Source: Bacteroidales bacterium
GTDB lineage: Bacteria > Bacteroidota > Bacteroidia > Bacteroidales > Tenuifilaceae
Length of the DNA stretch: 64,000 nt
Reading direction: 5' to 3'
NCBI GenBank assembly: GCA_003818205.1
Contig: RPRQ01000011.1
Coordinates: 27,326-91,325 of the forward strand
This document shows positions 1-8,351 of this stretch, piece by piece. Positions within the stretch are counted from its first letter, which is position 1, and each line of letters opens with the position of its first letter. The notes beneath the pieces were generated by a model, which searched no databases, had not been told where the DNA came from, and was given only the letters and a program-made list of their open reading frames with translations. The position numbers and the translations under genes are program-made.

Positions 1-1
1 A

Positions 2-1051
2 ATCGATGCGTTCAGAGACTTTAGGCTAAGAAATGAGCGAGAGCTACTTTTCTTTAAATTGGCGGCACAGCATGCAGGTGTAGGTCTTCTCGCCTTCTCA
101 AAAACAGGTGAGATAAAGTTAATAAATCGTTCATTCATTGCGCTCTTTGGCTTAACAAAAGAAAAAAATATTAATCAATTCGTAGGTATCGATCAAACCC
201 TGTTAAACTTTATGCAAACCGTTAAGCCAGGGAAAGAGACACTTAAGCTCTTCATGAACAATCAGCATTTTCAAATAGCCACTGAAACGGTGCTGTTCTC
301 ATACGAGAAAGAGGAGTATAAGCTAATCGCTTTTCAGGATATAAAAAATGAGATCGATCAATCTGAACTCGAAGCATGGCAGAAGTTGATAAGAATACTT
401 AGGCATGAAATTCACAATTCACTAAGCCCAATTACGGTTTTATCATCGGGGCTAATGCAGCAAATAAGCAGCGAATCCAATAAATTGGGAGTTATACCCT
501 CGAATGTACTGAATAATGTGCTCGAAGGGTTAGGCGTTATTCACAAACGAAGCTTAAGTTTGAGCGAATTTGTTGAAAACTATAAGAAATTAACGAATAT
601 CCCTCTACCAAACTTTCAACCCATATCGGTTAATCGCTTTTTAAATAATATCGTATCGTTTTTCAAGGCTGAATGCTACGATAAAAACATCAGATTGTAT
701 ATTAGCCCTATCCCGAACGAATCAACGCTTTTAATTGATGAAAAACTTATTGAACAGGCTATCATCAACATAATCGGCAATGCCATTGAGGCAATCCAAG
801 GTATTGAGAATGGAGCCATTCAGGTTGATTTCACCGTATCAGGGAAAGCCCAAATCGTTTCAATTTCCGACAATGGGATTGGGATTCCCCCCGATTTAAT
901 TGAGAGTATTTTTATCCCATTCTTCACCACAAAGAAGAATGGCTCAGGCATTGGGCTAAGCCTATCGAGGCAGATAATGCGATTGCACAATGGGACGTTA
1001 ATCGTTACTTCAAAACCTGGAGTAGAAACGATCTTTTCACTTCGGTTTTAA
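2..1051 (+). CDS. NtrY-like sensor histidine kinase, 5' end outside window
   Basis: The reading frame is open to the left edge, so this is the 3' part of a longer gene and no start can be assigned. The visible part begins with a PAS-like region. It is followed by an H-box (RHEIHNSLSPI, close to the NtrY-type HEIxNxLxPI), an N-box (NIIGNAIEAI), a G1 box (DNGIGIP), an F box (PFFTTK) and a G2 box (GSGIGLSLSRQIM), which is a complete HATPase_c core. By family knowledge it autophosphorylates on the H-box His and passes phosphate to a response regulator, often an NtrC-type sigma-54 activator encoded just upstream; that gene would lie outside the window. Membrane segments, if any, would also be upstream. 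Confident as a histidine kinase; the signal is unknown. Confidence 0.9.
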   Translation: MDAFRDFRLRNERELLFFKLAAQHAGVGLLAFSKTGEIKLINRSFIALFGLTKEKNINQFVGIDQTLLNFMQTVKPGKETLKLFMNNQHFQIATETVLFSYEKEEYKLIAFQDIKNEIDQSELEAWQKLIRILRHEIHNSLSPITVLSSGLMQQISSESNKLGVIPSNVLNNVLEGLGVIHKRSLSLSEFVENYKKLTNIPLPNFQPISVNRFLNNIVSFFKAECYDKNIRLYISPIPNESTLLIDEKLIEQAIINIIGNAIEAIQGIENGAIQVDFTVSGKAQIVSISDNGIGIPPDLIESIFIPFFTTKKNGSGIGLSLSRQIMRLHNGTLIVTSKPGVETIFSLRF

Positions 1052-1154
1052 ATCGTATATATCTCTTGTTGAATTTTGAAACGGAAAAAGGTTTTTAAAC
1101 TCAGCCTCTGAGAATTGAATATTTGGAAATCTACTCGGATAGGTATTACAAATA

Positions 1155-1193
1155 AAGAAAGCGTCTCTAACTTTTGAGACACCCTCTTTTTCG
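1155..1193 (+). terminator. Putative terminator of the histidine kinase
   Basis: GTCTC and GAGAC form a short stem around an 8-nt loop, with flanking A-rich and CTCTTTTT sequence, about 110 nt after the kinase stop. The stem is short, so the call is moderate. Confidence 0.45.
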
Positions 1194-1228
1194 GACTAGT
1201 TACAGTAAATAATAAACATTGTACTTGT

Positions 1229-1492
1229 AAAAAGAATCATTATTAACCGAGAAAAAAATCTAAAATCAATAGGTCGCAGCGATGCTGCTTCTAGCTAAAA
1301 TGTAATCGTCTATTCTACAAATAGTTCGCAGCGATGCTGCTTTTCTATAGTCGCATAGCGACGACCTATTTGTAGTAATTAAAGAAAAATCAAATTCAAG
1401 CCCCATTAGGGGCGACCTATACATAGAATGTAGTAATATCAAGTATTTCATGAATTGTATAGTATTTTAGTCGGTCAGTAGTGAAAAAGAAT
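1229..1492. mobile_element. MITE-like element, family 1, copy A, with 9-bp target duplication
   Basis: The element spans 1238-1483 and is flanked on both sides by the direct repeat AAAAAGAAT (1229-1237 and 1484-1492). Its ends, CATTATTAACCGAG on the left and CACTACTGACCGAC read inward from the right, form imperfect terminal inverted repeats. The interior holds short palindromes built on GGTCGCAGCGATGCTGC and GTCGC-TAGCGAC. It is 246 bp and has no convincing coding content, so it is non-autonomous. Other copies lie at 40149-40341 and 46993-47321, with a truncated one at 28830. The right duplication ends 25 nt before the end of the lanthipeptide operon. Confidence 0.85.
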
Positions 1493-1517
1493 AGTAATTT
1501 ATTTCAAAAAAAATAAA

Positions 1518-2381
1518 TTACTCGCATTTTGAGGTAGTATGATTAATATTTAAAAATGTTTTATAAGATTTCTCCAAAAAACTATAAATAACAAGTTCGT
1601 ACATTCGCTGCTTAGTTCTAAAAAGCCGATTTAATGACATATGAATAATACTTTTCAAAAGTGAATTTAAATCTGACTCATTGAATTGCACTAAACAATT
1701 AATTTCCTTAATAATAGGAGAAATATTACGAGTAGTATAGGTGAGTCTAAAATCATTATTAGCGCTTAAATCGAGTATGTTAAGTATTTCTATTTTGTGT
1801 TTTCTATAAAGATTATTTATTTGAAAATTTAGTTGCTTATCAACATTAAATTCATTTTTGTAAGATTCACTTAACTCTGAAACCAATTTTAATTTATTAA
1901 GACTTTCTAATTCGAACAAATTAAGATAAGTGTCTATAAGAGAAATTGAGTATTTCCATCTACTAATTTCATCAATATCTCCCTCTATCAGTGAGAGAAT
2001 GTTAATTACCATTTCTGAATCATACTCAAAGACACTCTCAACCAAATCAATTGTTTCCTCACCATATCTTTCAATTTCTCTATTATAGGTGTCGAGTTGA
2101 ACTTTCCATATATTACAAGATGAAATAAATAAATGAATATGTTTTAGAAATAATGAATAAATCTGAGCATTTTTATCTATATTTTGACATTGAAACCTAA
2201 TTCTGATATGGTATTCAGGATCAAAATATCTAATAAAAAACCATTTAGCAATTAATGAATCCTTTTTAAGAATTTCTACAATTGGAGTTATGCAGTTAAT
2301 TAAGAAATAATCTGTTTCTTTAATACTTCCGTATATTTTAAAATAAATCCATTCTTCGTTTGGGAAAAAGACTCTTTTCAT
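1518..2381 (-). CDS. Split LanB C-terminal (elimination) protein, thiopeptide-type biosynthesis family
   Basis: 287 residues, the usual length for the stand-alone SpaB_C / Lant_dehydr_C domain family. The N-terminal block W-I-Y-F-K-I-Y-G and the conserved FFIRYFDPEYHIRIRF region around residues 48-63 are typical of it. In split class I dehydratases this partner removes glutamate from glutamylated Ser/Thr of the precursor to give dehydroalanine and dehydrobutyrine. It is the last gene of the operon, starting 11 nt after the end of the glutamylation protein. The gene is very A+T-rich compared with the SusC/SusD genes nearby. A 9-bp-duplicating mobile element follows its stop. Well supported as a family member; which residues it modifies is inference. 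Confidence 0.88.
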   Translation of the reverse strand: MKRVFFPNEEWIYFKIYGSIKETDYFLINCITPIVEILKKDSLIAKWFFIRYFDPEYHIRIRFQCQNIDKNAQIYSLFLKHIHLFISSCNIWKVQLDTYNREIERYGEETIDLVESVFEYDSEMVINILSLIEGDIDEISRWKYSISLIDTYLNLFELESLNKLKLVSELSESYKNEFNVDKQLNFQINNLYRKHKIEILNILDLSANNDFRLTYTTRNISPIIKEINCLVQFNESDLNSLLKSIIHMSLNRLFRTKQRMYELVIYSFLEKSYKTFLNINHTTSKCE

Positions 2382-2392
2382 TTTTCAAATTA

Positions 2393-4591
2393 TTAATTTT
2401 TTCTAAAAAGGACAACAATCTGATTCGTAAATAGTTCCTCATCTCTCTTATTTATACTAATTAATTCTTTAGAATATAAGTTTTCTGCAACACTAATAAA
2501 ACGCCGCTTTTTAATTTCATCCAGAAAAACTAATATATTATATTTCTCATTAAGGTTCAGAATTAATTCATTATCACCTTCTGAATAAGTAACAATTTCT
2601 GGAATTTTTCTTTTTTCACGCCAATCAACAAATTCTAAATTAGATTTATTAATCCCTTTATATATATCTTTAATTTCATCATAAGAAATTCGCCAAGTTG
2701 CTTTCGACAATATTGAATTTTTCAGTGTGACTCTAGGTAAATATTGGGATGTATTAAAAATCTGAGGCCAAAAAAAACCAGAACTACTAGAATCTGAAAT
2801 ATAGTGCTGGTAATCGCAAAGAAATTTATAAATAGGAAGACTACTTAATTTATAATTATGGGCATTACTTAATCTAGGTATTATTTCTTTATTTAACTTT
2901 TTAGAATATAAAATCAATTTACTACCTCTCATTTTCAGAAATAAATCTTCAATATAAATTACGTTATTTTGCTCTACAGATACATTTGAAAGAAAAGGTA
3001 TTTCATATTCATAGAACGGAGGATGCTGTAAAATATTACCAATTCTATTCTCAGGAATATGTAAAACTTCTGCAAATATTTTATCAGGGTATCTATTTTT
3101 TTCTTCTTGGGTAATTTCTTTTATTATCTTATTGAGCCGATCATCAAGGTATGCAAATCTTCCTAATAATGGAATTGCCGTTACGCCTCCAAAACCAGTA
3201 CAATAAATTTTACAATTTTTATTCTCATTGGGAATTAACTGAATCATAGCAGAAAATGATTCTTGCTTAATATTATCATGATTTGTTTTAAATGGAATAT
3301 CATTCCAAGATAATTTTATACAATCATCCTTTTCCTTAATACAATCAATATATTTTTTAAACATTAAATTTGAAAACCAATCCCATTTTATCATTTTATC
3401 TTGAGTTTTTGATGGAAATGATAACTCTGAAAGTAATGGGCTAAAATCGCCATTCCCATTACTATACTTATTTATAGGAAAACCAAGTCCTTTATTAGGA
3501 TCTAAAACCTGAGATAAACTTACCGACTGATTCTCATATCTTTTTTGGAATGATTCGGTGAAATCATTAATAGGATTATGAATATCAGATGGGATATTTG
3601 ACAAAAAAGAAACAATTTCAGATATTTCTTTCTTCAATTCGAAATTAACGAGATTCACCTCATAATCTAAAACACTATCAACCTGAAATAAATGTTTTTC
3701 GTTAAATTTTATTTGAAAATTTTTTGTTTCTTCTCTTATTTTGGAATACATAACTAAACTATCATCAGTCGTGTCTGCTTTAGATAAATAAAGAATTATC
3801 CGCTTTAGAATTTGATTATGATCTTCCAAAAGATTATTCTTTTCTAAAAAATTGGACAAATAGTTTAAATAGAAAGGGTTAGTAACTGAAGGTTCTGTGT
3901 GAATTCTTAATATCCTATTTAGCAATAGTTCTTCTAATGCATTCTGAGCCTGTTCTTTATCTGCTCCATATTTATTAAAATGATCTATTATCTCAGTGTA
4001 AGATAATCCGATGTAAGCTTTTTCAATTAGTTCATCAATAATTTCTGATTTTTCAATTTGACATAAAGCATATTTCCTCTCAAGCGAATCATTATAGTTA
4101 TATTCAACATATCGATAATGTCTATTAGTGGGATATAAACTTGTATTAGTATAAAAAATTAAATATTGATACATCTCTTTGTTTGTAAATAATTTCTCTG
4201 CATACGAGAATAAAAAATTATTATCCAGTTTAGTTATTCTTTTTTTAATAACTGATTTTGATCTTTTTAACTGAGTTTCTTCTAAACTAAAAAGACCAAT
4301 ATCTATTCCTGCAAATAAACCAAAGGGTGTACAACGATAGGTTAAACGAGATAAGTATTTTGTTAATTTTTTTATTGCCTTTTCATCATATCTATTAGAT
4401 CCATTTTCAATATCATTTAGAAAATTGTAGAATTCAAATGATCCTAAAAATAAGGCTTCCTTTATAATTGGTTCTGAGAATAATTTTATAAGGTTTTCTT
4501 TATAATTTCCATTGAATTGATCATACCATTTATTTAATGAAAATAATGGACTTCTTATTATGTATTGATCCTGAATTTTATGACTTTTCAT
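2393..4591 (-). CDS. LanB-type lantibiotic dehydratase, glutamylation domain
   Basis: 732 residues, matching the N-terminal (Lant_dehydr_N) part of class I dehydratases without the C-terminal elimination domain, which is the next gene. The hallmark RLTYRCTPFGLFAG sits near residues 86-99. In this family the protein uses glutamyl-tRNA to esterify Ser/Thr of the precursor core, so the enzyme is split over two genes as in pinensin and thiopeptide clusters. It begins 7 nt downstream of lanC, so translation is probably coupled. Strong A+T bias like the rest of the operon. No frameshift or truncation is seen. Confidence 0.92.
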   Translation of the reverse strand: MKSHKIQDQYIIRSPLFSLNKWYDQFNGNYKENLIKLFSEPIIKEALFLGSFEFYNFLNDIENGSNRYDEKAIKKLTKYLSRLTYRCTPFGLFAGIDIGLFSLEETQLKRSKSVIKKRITKLDNNFLFSYAEKLFTNKEMYQYLIFYTNTSLYPTNRHYRYVEYNYNDSLERKYALCQIEKSEIIDELIEKAYIGLSYTEIIDHFNKYGADKEQAQNALEELLLNRILRIHTEPSVTNPFYLNYLSNFLEKNNLLEDHNQILKRIILYLSKADTTDDSLVMYSKIREETKNFQIKFNEKHLFQVDSVLDYEVNLVNFELKKEISEIVSFLSNIPSDIHNPINDFTESFQKRYENQSVSLSQVLDPNKGLGFPINKYSNGNGDFSPLLSELSFPSKTQDKMIKWDWFSNLMFKKYIDCIKEKDDCIKLSWNDIPFKTNHDNIKQESFSAMIQLIPNENKNCKIYCTGFGGVTAIPLLGRFAYLDDRLNKIIKEITQEEKNRYPDKIFAEVLHIPENRIGNILQHPPFYEYEIPFLSNVSVEQNNVIYIEDLFLKMRGSKLILYSKKLNKEIIPRLSNAHNYKLSSLPIYKFLCDYQHYISDSSSSGFFWPQIFNTSQYLPRVTLKNSILSKATWRISYDEIKDIYKGINKSNLEFVDWREKRKIPEIVTYSEGDNELILNLNEKYNILVFLDEIKKRRFISVAENLYSKELISINKRDEELFTNQIVVLFRKN

Positions 4592-4598
4592 AATTCAA

Positions 4599-5810
4599 TT
4601 AATCTAAAAGTAAGAATTCATTCCAAGATTTCTCATTTTTAGAAATCGTAGTAATAAGAACAAGTCCTATTCCAGCCAAACCTGTAAGAAATCCTTTATC
4701 CATATGTGAACCTTCTGCTTCTAGCGAATTCCATGCTAAAATGTTTGAAACATCACCTTTACTTATAATTTCATTTATTGTGTAGTTTAACCAATATGTA
4801 TATGCTTCATGAAATACTTCTTCATTTGTTAATTCAAATAGTTTATCAAAAAAAATAATTAATCCAGAACTACCATGACAAATGCCCAAATCCTTAATTA
4901 ATGTTAATTCAGGATCTCTCCTCTGAGCAGTATGTTTAAGAATTTGAATAGATTTATTAAATAAGGGTTTATTATTGAGACTCATTGATGATTTCAACAG
5001 AGCATAACCACAACCTAAATCACCATAACACCAAGCCAATCTACCAAAAGTGTTTGTTGATGCAACAGTTTTTGAAGTAGGGAAGTAACTATTGAATAAT
5101 ACTGGATTTTGAATATTACTCATTAAATACCTACAGGAGTCATCTATTAATTTTAAAATGGTTGTTTTTTTTCTAAGTGAAAATAGTTTATTCAAAAAGA
5201 TAATAATACTTGGTATCCCATGAGCCAACCCAAAATTATATCCATATGAATTAGTATTTTTATCTAGCCACTTCCATGTCACAGAATTAACATGTTCTTC
5301 TTTGTTATTATTAAAAAAATTATAAAATAGTTCAACATACTTCTCAGTAGAAAGAAAATACTTCTGAACTAAACCAAGTCCAATATTTCCATATATAAGA
5401 TCATAGTTTCCAATCTTATCGTTGTGGTTAAATCTATTAGATAATAATGGGAATATTGAATCAAAATCATTTAAATCACATTCTATTATTTTATCATTCT
5501 TTAATATATTTAATGCCCATACAAACCATTGAATATCAAATATTAAATTCTCATCACCAATTCCATTGTCAAATCTATTTTTTTCATCTTCAAGGTAATG
5601 AAATGCTATATCAAAACTATTTTTATTTTTTGCATAAAAAGAGTAATAGAAGAAAAAAAGGCTAATCCCCAGTTTCCCTTTAAATAAATCATACTTTTGA
5701 CTTTCATTCTCTTTAAGATATTGAAAAATATCTTCAATTATACCATTAATCTCCTTTTGCATATATTTTGTTTTAAAAAATGGGGGGATATTATCCCCCA
5801 TTTTAAACAA
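4599..5810 (-). CDS. LanC-like lanthipeptide cyclase
   Basis: 403 residues. All expected catalytic motifs are visible: the active-site His in GLAHGIP, the first zinc Cys in WCYGDLG, and the zinc Cys-His pair in GICHGSSG. The C-terminal GFLTGLAGIG motif follows. Known chemistry: a zinc-activated Cys thiol adds to dehydroalanine or dehydrobutyrine to form lanthionine or methyllanthionine rings. The gene follows the precursor by 33 nt and precedes lanB by 7 nt, so it lies in one operon with them. The start MFKMGDN could be the second Met (residue 4). With the zinc ligands and His intact, it should be active. Confidence 0.93.
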   Translation of the reverse strand: MFKMGDNIPPFFKTKYMQKEINGIIEDIFQYLKENESQKYDLFKGKLGISLFFFYYSFYAKNKNSFDIAFHYLEDEKNRFDNGIGDENLIFDIQWFVWALNILKNDKIIECDLNDFDSIFPLLSNRFNHNDKIGNYDLIYGNIGLGLVQKYFLSTEKYVELFYNFFNNNKEEHVNSVTWKWLDKNTNSYGYNFGLAHGIPSIIIFLNKLFSLRKKTTILKLIDDSCRYLMSNIQNPVLFNSYFPTSKTVASTNTFGRLAWCYGDLGCGYALLKSSMSLNNKPLFNKSIQILKHTAQRRDPELTLIKDLGICHGSSGLIIFFDKLFELTNEEVFHEAYTYWLNYTINEIISKGDVSNILAWNSLEAEGSHMDKGFLTGLAGIGLVLITTISKNEKSWNEFLLLD

Positions 5811-5843
5811 TTCAATTAATCACGGTTTCTTTAAATACTTTCA

Positions 5844-6065
5844 TTAACATCTATCAGAGGGCTGACATGCACAATAAGTTTCCACAGGACAATAAAACGA
5901 TTGATCACAGATTCTAGGATTTGAGTCTTCATTATCACAATCACAAATACTTGGAGTACATGTTGGCTGATCAGAGAATTCACCTCCAATAATCTGCCTT
6001 TGTGCATCATTTGTTAATTCAGTGATGGTTTCCTTTTTTAAGGAAAATTTAAAATTTTTTTCCAT
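5844..6065 (-). CDS. Class I lanthipeptide precursor with double-glycine leader
   Basis: 73 residues. The leader (residues 1-28) has the Bacteroidota pattern F-x-L-x-K-x-T-I-x-x-L (FSLKKETITEL) and ends in IIGG, a double-glycine cleavage site. The 45-residue core begins at Glu29 and has 8 Cys (36, 41, 43, 53, 59, 65, 67, 73), 5 Ser (31, 39, 48, 56, 70) and 3 Thr (35, 37, 63). That is eight ring acceptors for eight thiols. The core is acidic and polar. It is first in an operon with lanC and the split lanB, which supports its role. Ring pattern and activity are unknown, and no transporter or leader peptidase is encoded next to it. Confidence 0.9.
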   Translation of the reverse strand: MEKNFKFSLKKETITELTNDAQRQIIGGEFSDQPTCTPSICDCDNEDSNPRICDQSFYCPVETYCACQPSDRC

Positions 6066-6271
6066 GAGAATAATTATTATTTTTTTATTCCTACTCTATT
6101 ATGGCTTTTCGGAACCCGCCATTAAACCCAAAAGAGATTAAAAGTATATCTGCCCAATTAACAAAGTACTGTCTTGATTGACAATTATTTTAGTCATTTG
6201 AATACTCTGGCTGATTTAGACAATACGCTTATATATTTGTACATTATCCTGAATTAAAAACTTAGATATTG
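6066..6271. other. Upstream region of the lanthipeptide operon
   Basis: About 200 nt of A+T-rich DNA between the precursor start and the terminator of the SusCD operon. It must hold the lanthipeptide promoter, but no clean TAnnTTTG box is seen on the minus strand; TACTTTG-like and TATACTTT-like matches exist near 6140-6160. A small hairpin (ATGGC 6101-6105 with GCCAT 6118-6122) lies in the probable 5' leader. Confidence 0.4.
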
Positions 6272-6319
6272 AAAAAGGCTGCCTTGTTTAGTCATAAACG
6301 ACTCTTAGGCAGCCCTTTT
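6272..6319 (-). terminator. Terminator of the SusC/SusD operon
   Basis: GGCTGCC and GGCAGCC arms close a roughly 25-nt loop, with AAAA and TTTT tracts on the two sides. It lies just after the stop of the lipoprotein gene and separates the SusCD unit from the lanthipeptide operon, which runs in the same direction. Confidence 0.8.
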
Positions 6320-6329
6320 AATAAAATTA

Positions 6330-6893
6330 TTAAGGCTTATTAAGGGTTAATAATAAAATATTCCTATCGCTTTTAATAACCGCATCATTACTGGATGATT
6401 TTAAAACAAGGCATACAAGTAAATTTGAAGTTCCAGTGATAGAATTTACAACTTTAATATACCCTTGGCTTGTATTTGCTGCTATTACACAATCAGTTAA
6501 GGCATACTGTGTAGATGGTGCAGTTGTTTTAACAACGGAATACTCAAATACACGTTTAAGTGGCACCGTATTGCCTGTTATAGCATCAATTTTAACTAAT
6601 TCATTAGTATCATCGGTATATAAACCCGTTGAAATAATTTTATATACGCTATCAACAACTTGATAATTAACAGTAATATCTGTGCTTGATTGAATTCCGT
6701 CCCAATTCACTCCTACTGAATCTTTAGCAGGGTTAGCAGGAACAGAACTATTTAAAACAGTCTGTTTAAGGTTAACAAACCCAACGGTATAAGGTCTTTC
6801 CAAATCTGGTCCATTAAAGTTTATGCTTTCTTTACATGAAAGTAAAACAAAGCTAACTACAAGGGGAAATAATATCCATTTAATTTTTCTCAT
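6330..6893 (-). CDS. Small SusCD-associated lipoprotein (DUF1735/DUF4843-like)
   Basis: 187 residues starting with a lipoprotein signal (MRKIKWILFPLVVSFVLLSC, Cys20 as the likely lipidated residue). The rest is a beta-rich, extracellular-looking domain with no catalytic motif that I recognise. Position as last gene of a SusC-SusD unit, 26 nt after susD, fits the surface lipoproteins of the DUF1735/DUF4843/DUF4361 kind that accompany SusC/SusD and bind glycan or peptide. The domain name is a guess from context and size; membership in the operon is more certain. Confidence 0.6.
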   Translation of the reverse strand: MRKIKWILFPLVVSFVLLSCKESINFNGPDLERPYTVGFVNLKQTVLNSSVPANPAKDSVGVNWDGIQSSTDITVNYQVVDSVYKIISTGLYTDDTNELVKIDAITGNTVPLKRVFEYSVVKTTAPSTQYALTDCVIAANTSQGYIKVVNSITGTSNLLVCLVLKSSSNDAVIKSDRNILLLTLNKP

Positions 6894-6919
6894 AATTATT
6901 AATTTTTTAGAAGTATTAA

Positions 6920-8332
6920 TTAATACCCTGGGTTTTGAACCATATTAGGGTTTGTATCCAACTCGTTTTTTGGAATAGGGCAAACCATTGTTGTGCCATA
7001 AGCCTGAGCTGAAGCAGTTTTGTTAAGTCTGGTCATATTCTGACCTGTTCTATTTATATCCCAAATATCGTTCCCTTCAAAACAAAGTTCCATTTTTCTT
7101 TCTAACATTACTCTGTCTATAAGGGCTTGACCTGTTAGCGTAGCAGGGATTGTTACGGGTACAGTTAGAGCTCTATTGCTAATGACCTGAATGTCAGCCC
7201 TAGCTGCACTTTCTCTCACCGCATCTCCACCGCTTGCCAAGGCTGCTCTTGCATTTGCTTCCGCCCTGATTAAACGCATTTCGGCCAAACGTAAAATAAT
7301 AGTATTAGCCTGACTATTTATTTGCTTATTAGGACGCTGATGAGAAGAAACTAATTTAAAAAAACCTGCTCTACGCTTATCATTAGCCGTATATAAAGCA
7401 TATTGCTCATCCGAAACCGCAAAATAATTATAATTTTGATACATACCCCAAATGGCATCACTCCCTCTATTATCTGATGCGGTCATAGATATTTGAAAAA
7501 TAGTTTCTGTTGAGGCATCAAGAAAAATATTACCCATAGCAGCAGCATTAGCAGCAGGAACTAGAACAGGTTTACCAGGGCCAGTACCATCAATAACTTG
7601 ACCAGCCCAATAAGCGGCATTGGCCCAATCCTGTTTATATAAATAAACTCTTGCAAGAAGTGCTTTGGCTCCCCACATTGTTATTAGATTATTATCGATA
7701 TGGCTTGAAGTTAATTTACTAACAGCTGAATCTAAATCTGATATAATTTGAGCATAAACTTCAGCAACAGTAGCCCTTGTTGGTAATATATCTAAAGTAG
7801 GATCTGTAATTATAGGAACACCAAGAGATGCACCTGCATCCATTCCGTATGGTTGTCCAAATAAGCGTACTTGATCAAAATAAGCTAACGCTCTACATGC
7901 ATACACTTGACCCATATAATTATTTAGTGTTGCTATTCCTACCTTGGTTGTATCGCCATAGCTAGGATTAGCATTAATAATTTTTGTTGATCTGGCAATA
8001 ACATAACTCGGCAAAGCGTATAAATCCTGTAAGCCTATTGTTGTATTGGTCATAAGGTGTAAATAAGGATCTGCACCCCTATTAAGCTCAGCGGCGTCCT
8101 TACATATATTTCCCATTACATCAGGAAATATTACAAAATATCTACCATAGTAACCCGATGATTTGAACGAGCTATACAATCCATTTGTAGCATTTTTTAG
8201 ATCTTCTATCCTACTTAGTGCAATATCAGTAGAAATAGAACCTGTCGGTTTAACGTCTAGAAAATCTTCCTTACATGAATATAGTAATATTCCTGTAAGC
8301 AGAACGAACAATATTTTTTTCATATTTTTCAA
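6920..8332 (-). CDS. SusD/RagB-family outer-membrane nutrient-binding lipoprotein
   Basis: 470 residues. A lipoprotein signal (lipobox LLYSC) is followed by the characteristic KEDFLDVKPTG start of mature SusD proteins and TPR-like helices. The C-terminal SusD region contains RLAEMRLIRAEA and the ELCFEGNDIWDINR block. SusD proteins cap the SusC pore and capture ligand at the cell surface. The gene starts 19 nt after susC, so the two are cotranscribed. The substrate cannot be read from the sequence; no glycoside hydrolase or protease is encoded in the unit. Confidence 0.95.
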   Translation of the reverse strand: MKNMKKILFVLLTGILLYSCKEDFLDVKPTGSISTDIALSRIEDLKNATNGLYSSFKSSGYYGRYFVIFPDVMGNICKDAAELNRGADPYLHLMTNTTIGLQDLYALPSYVIARSTKIINANPSYGDTTKVGIATLNNYMGQVYACRALAYFDQVRLFGQPYGMDAGASLGVPIITDPTLDILPTRATVAEVYAQIISDLDSAVSKLTSSHIDNNLITMWGAKALLARVYLYKQDWANAAYWAGQVIDGTGPGKPVLVPAANAAAMGNIFLDASTETIFQISMTASDNRGSDAIWGMYQNYNYFAVSDEQYALYTANDKRRAGFFKLVSSHQRPNKQINSQANTIILRLAEMRLIRAEANARAALASGGDAVRESAARADIQVISNRALTVPVTIPATLTGQALIDRVMLERKMELCFEGNDIWDINRTGQNMTRLNKTASAQAYGTTMVCPIPKNELDTNPNMVQNPGY

Positions 8333-8351
8333 CTTTTAAGAATTTAACAAT

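Noticed and set aside
1266..1451. Small ORF starting MKYLILLHSMYRSPL, also near 28862 and 46998
   Set aside because: It lies wholly inside family-1 elements, changes frame and length between copies, and spans their palindromes; it is repeat DNA, not a gene.
6100..6122. Seven-codon ORF and 5-bp hairpin in the lanthipeptide leader
   Set aside because: Too short and weak to call an attenuator; codon content has no link to the operon.
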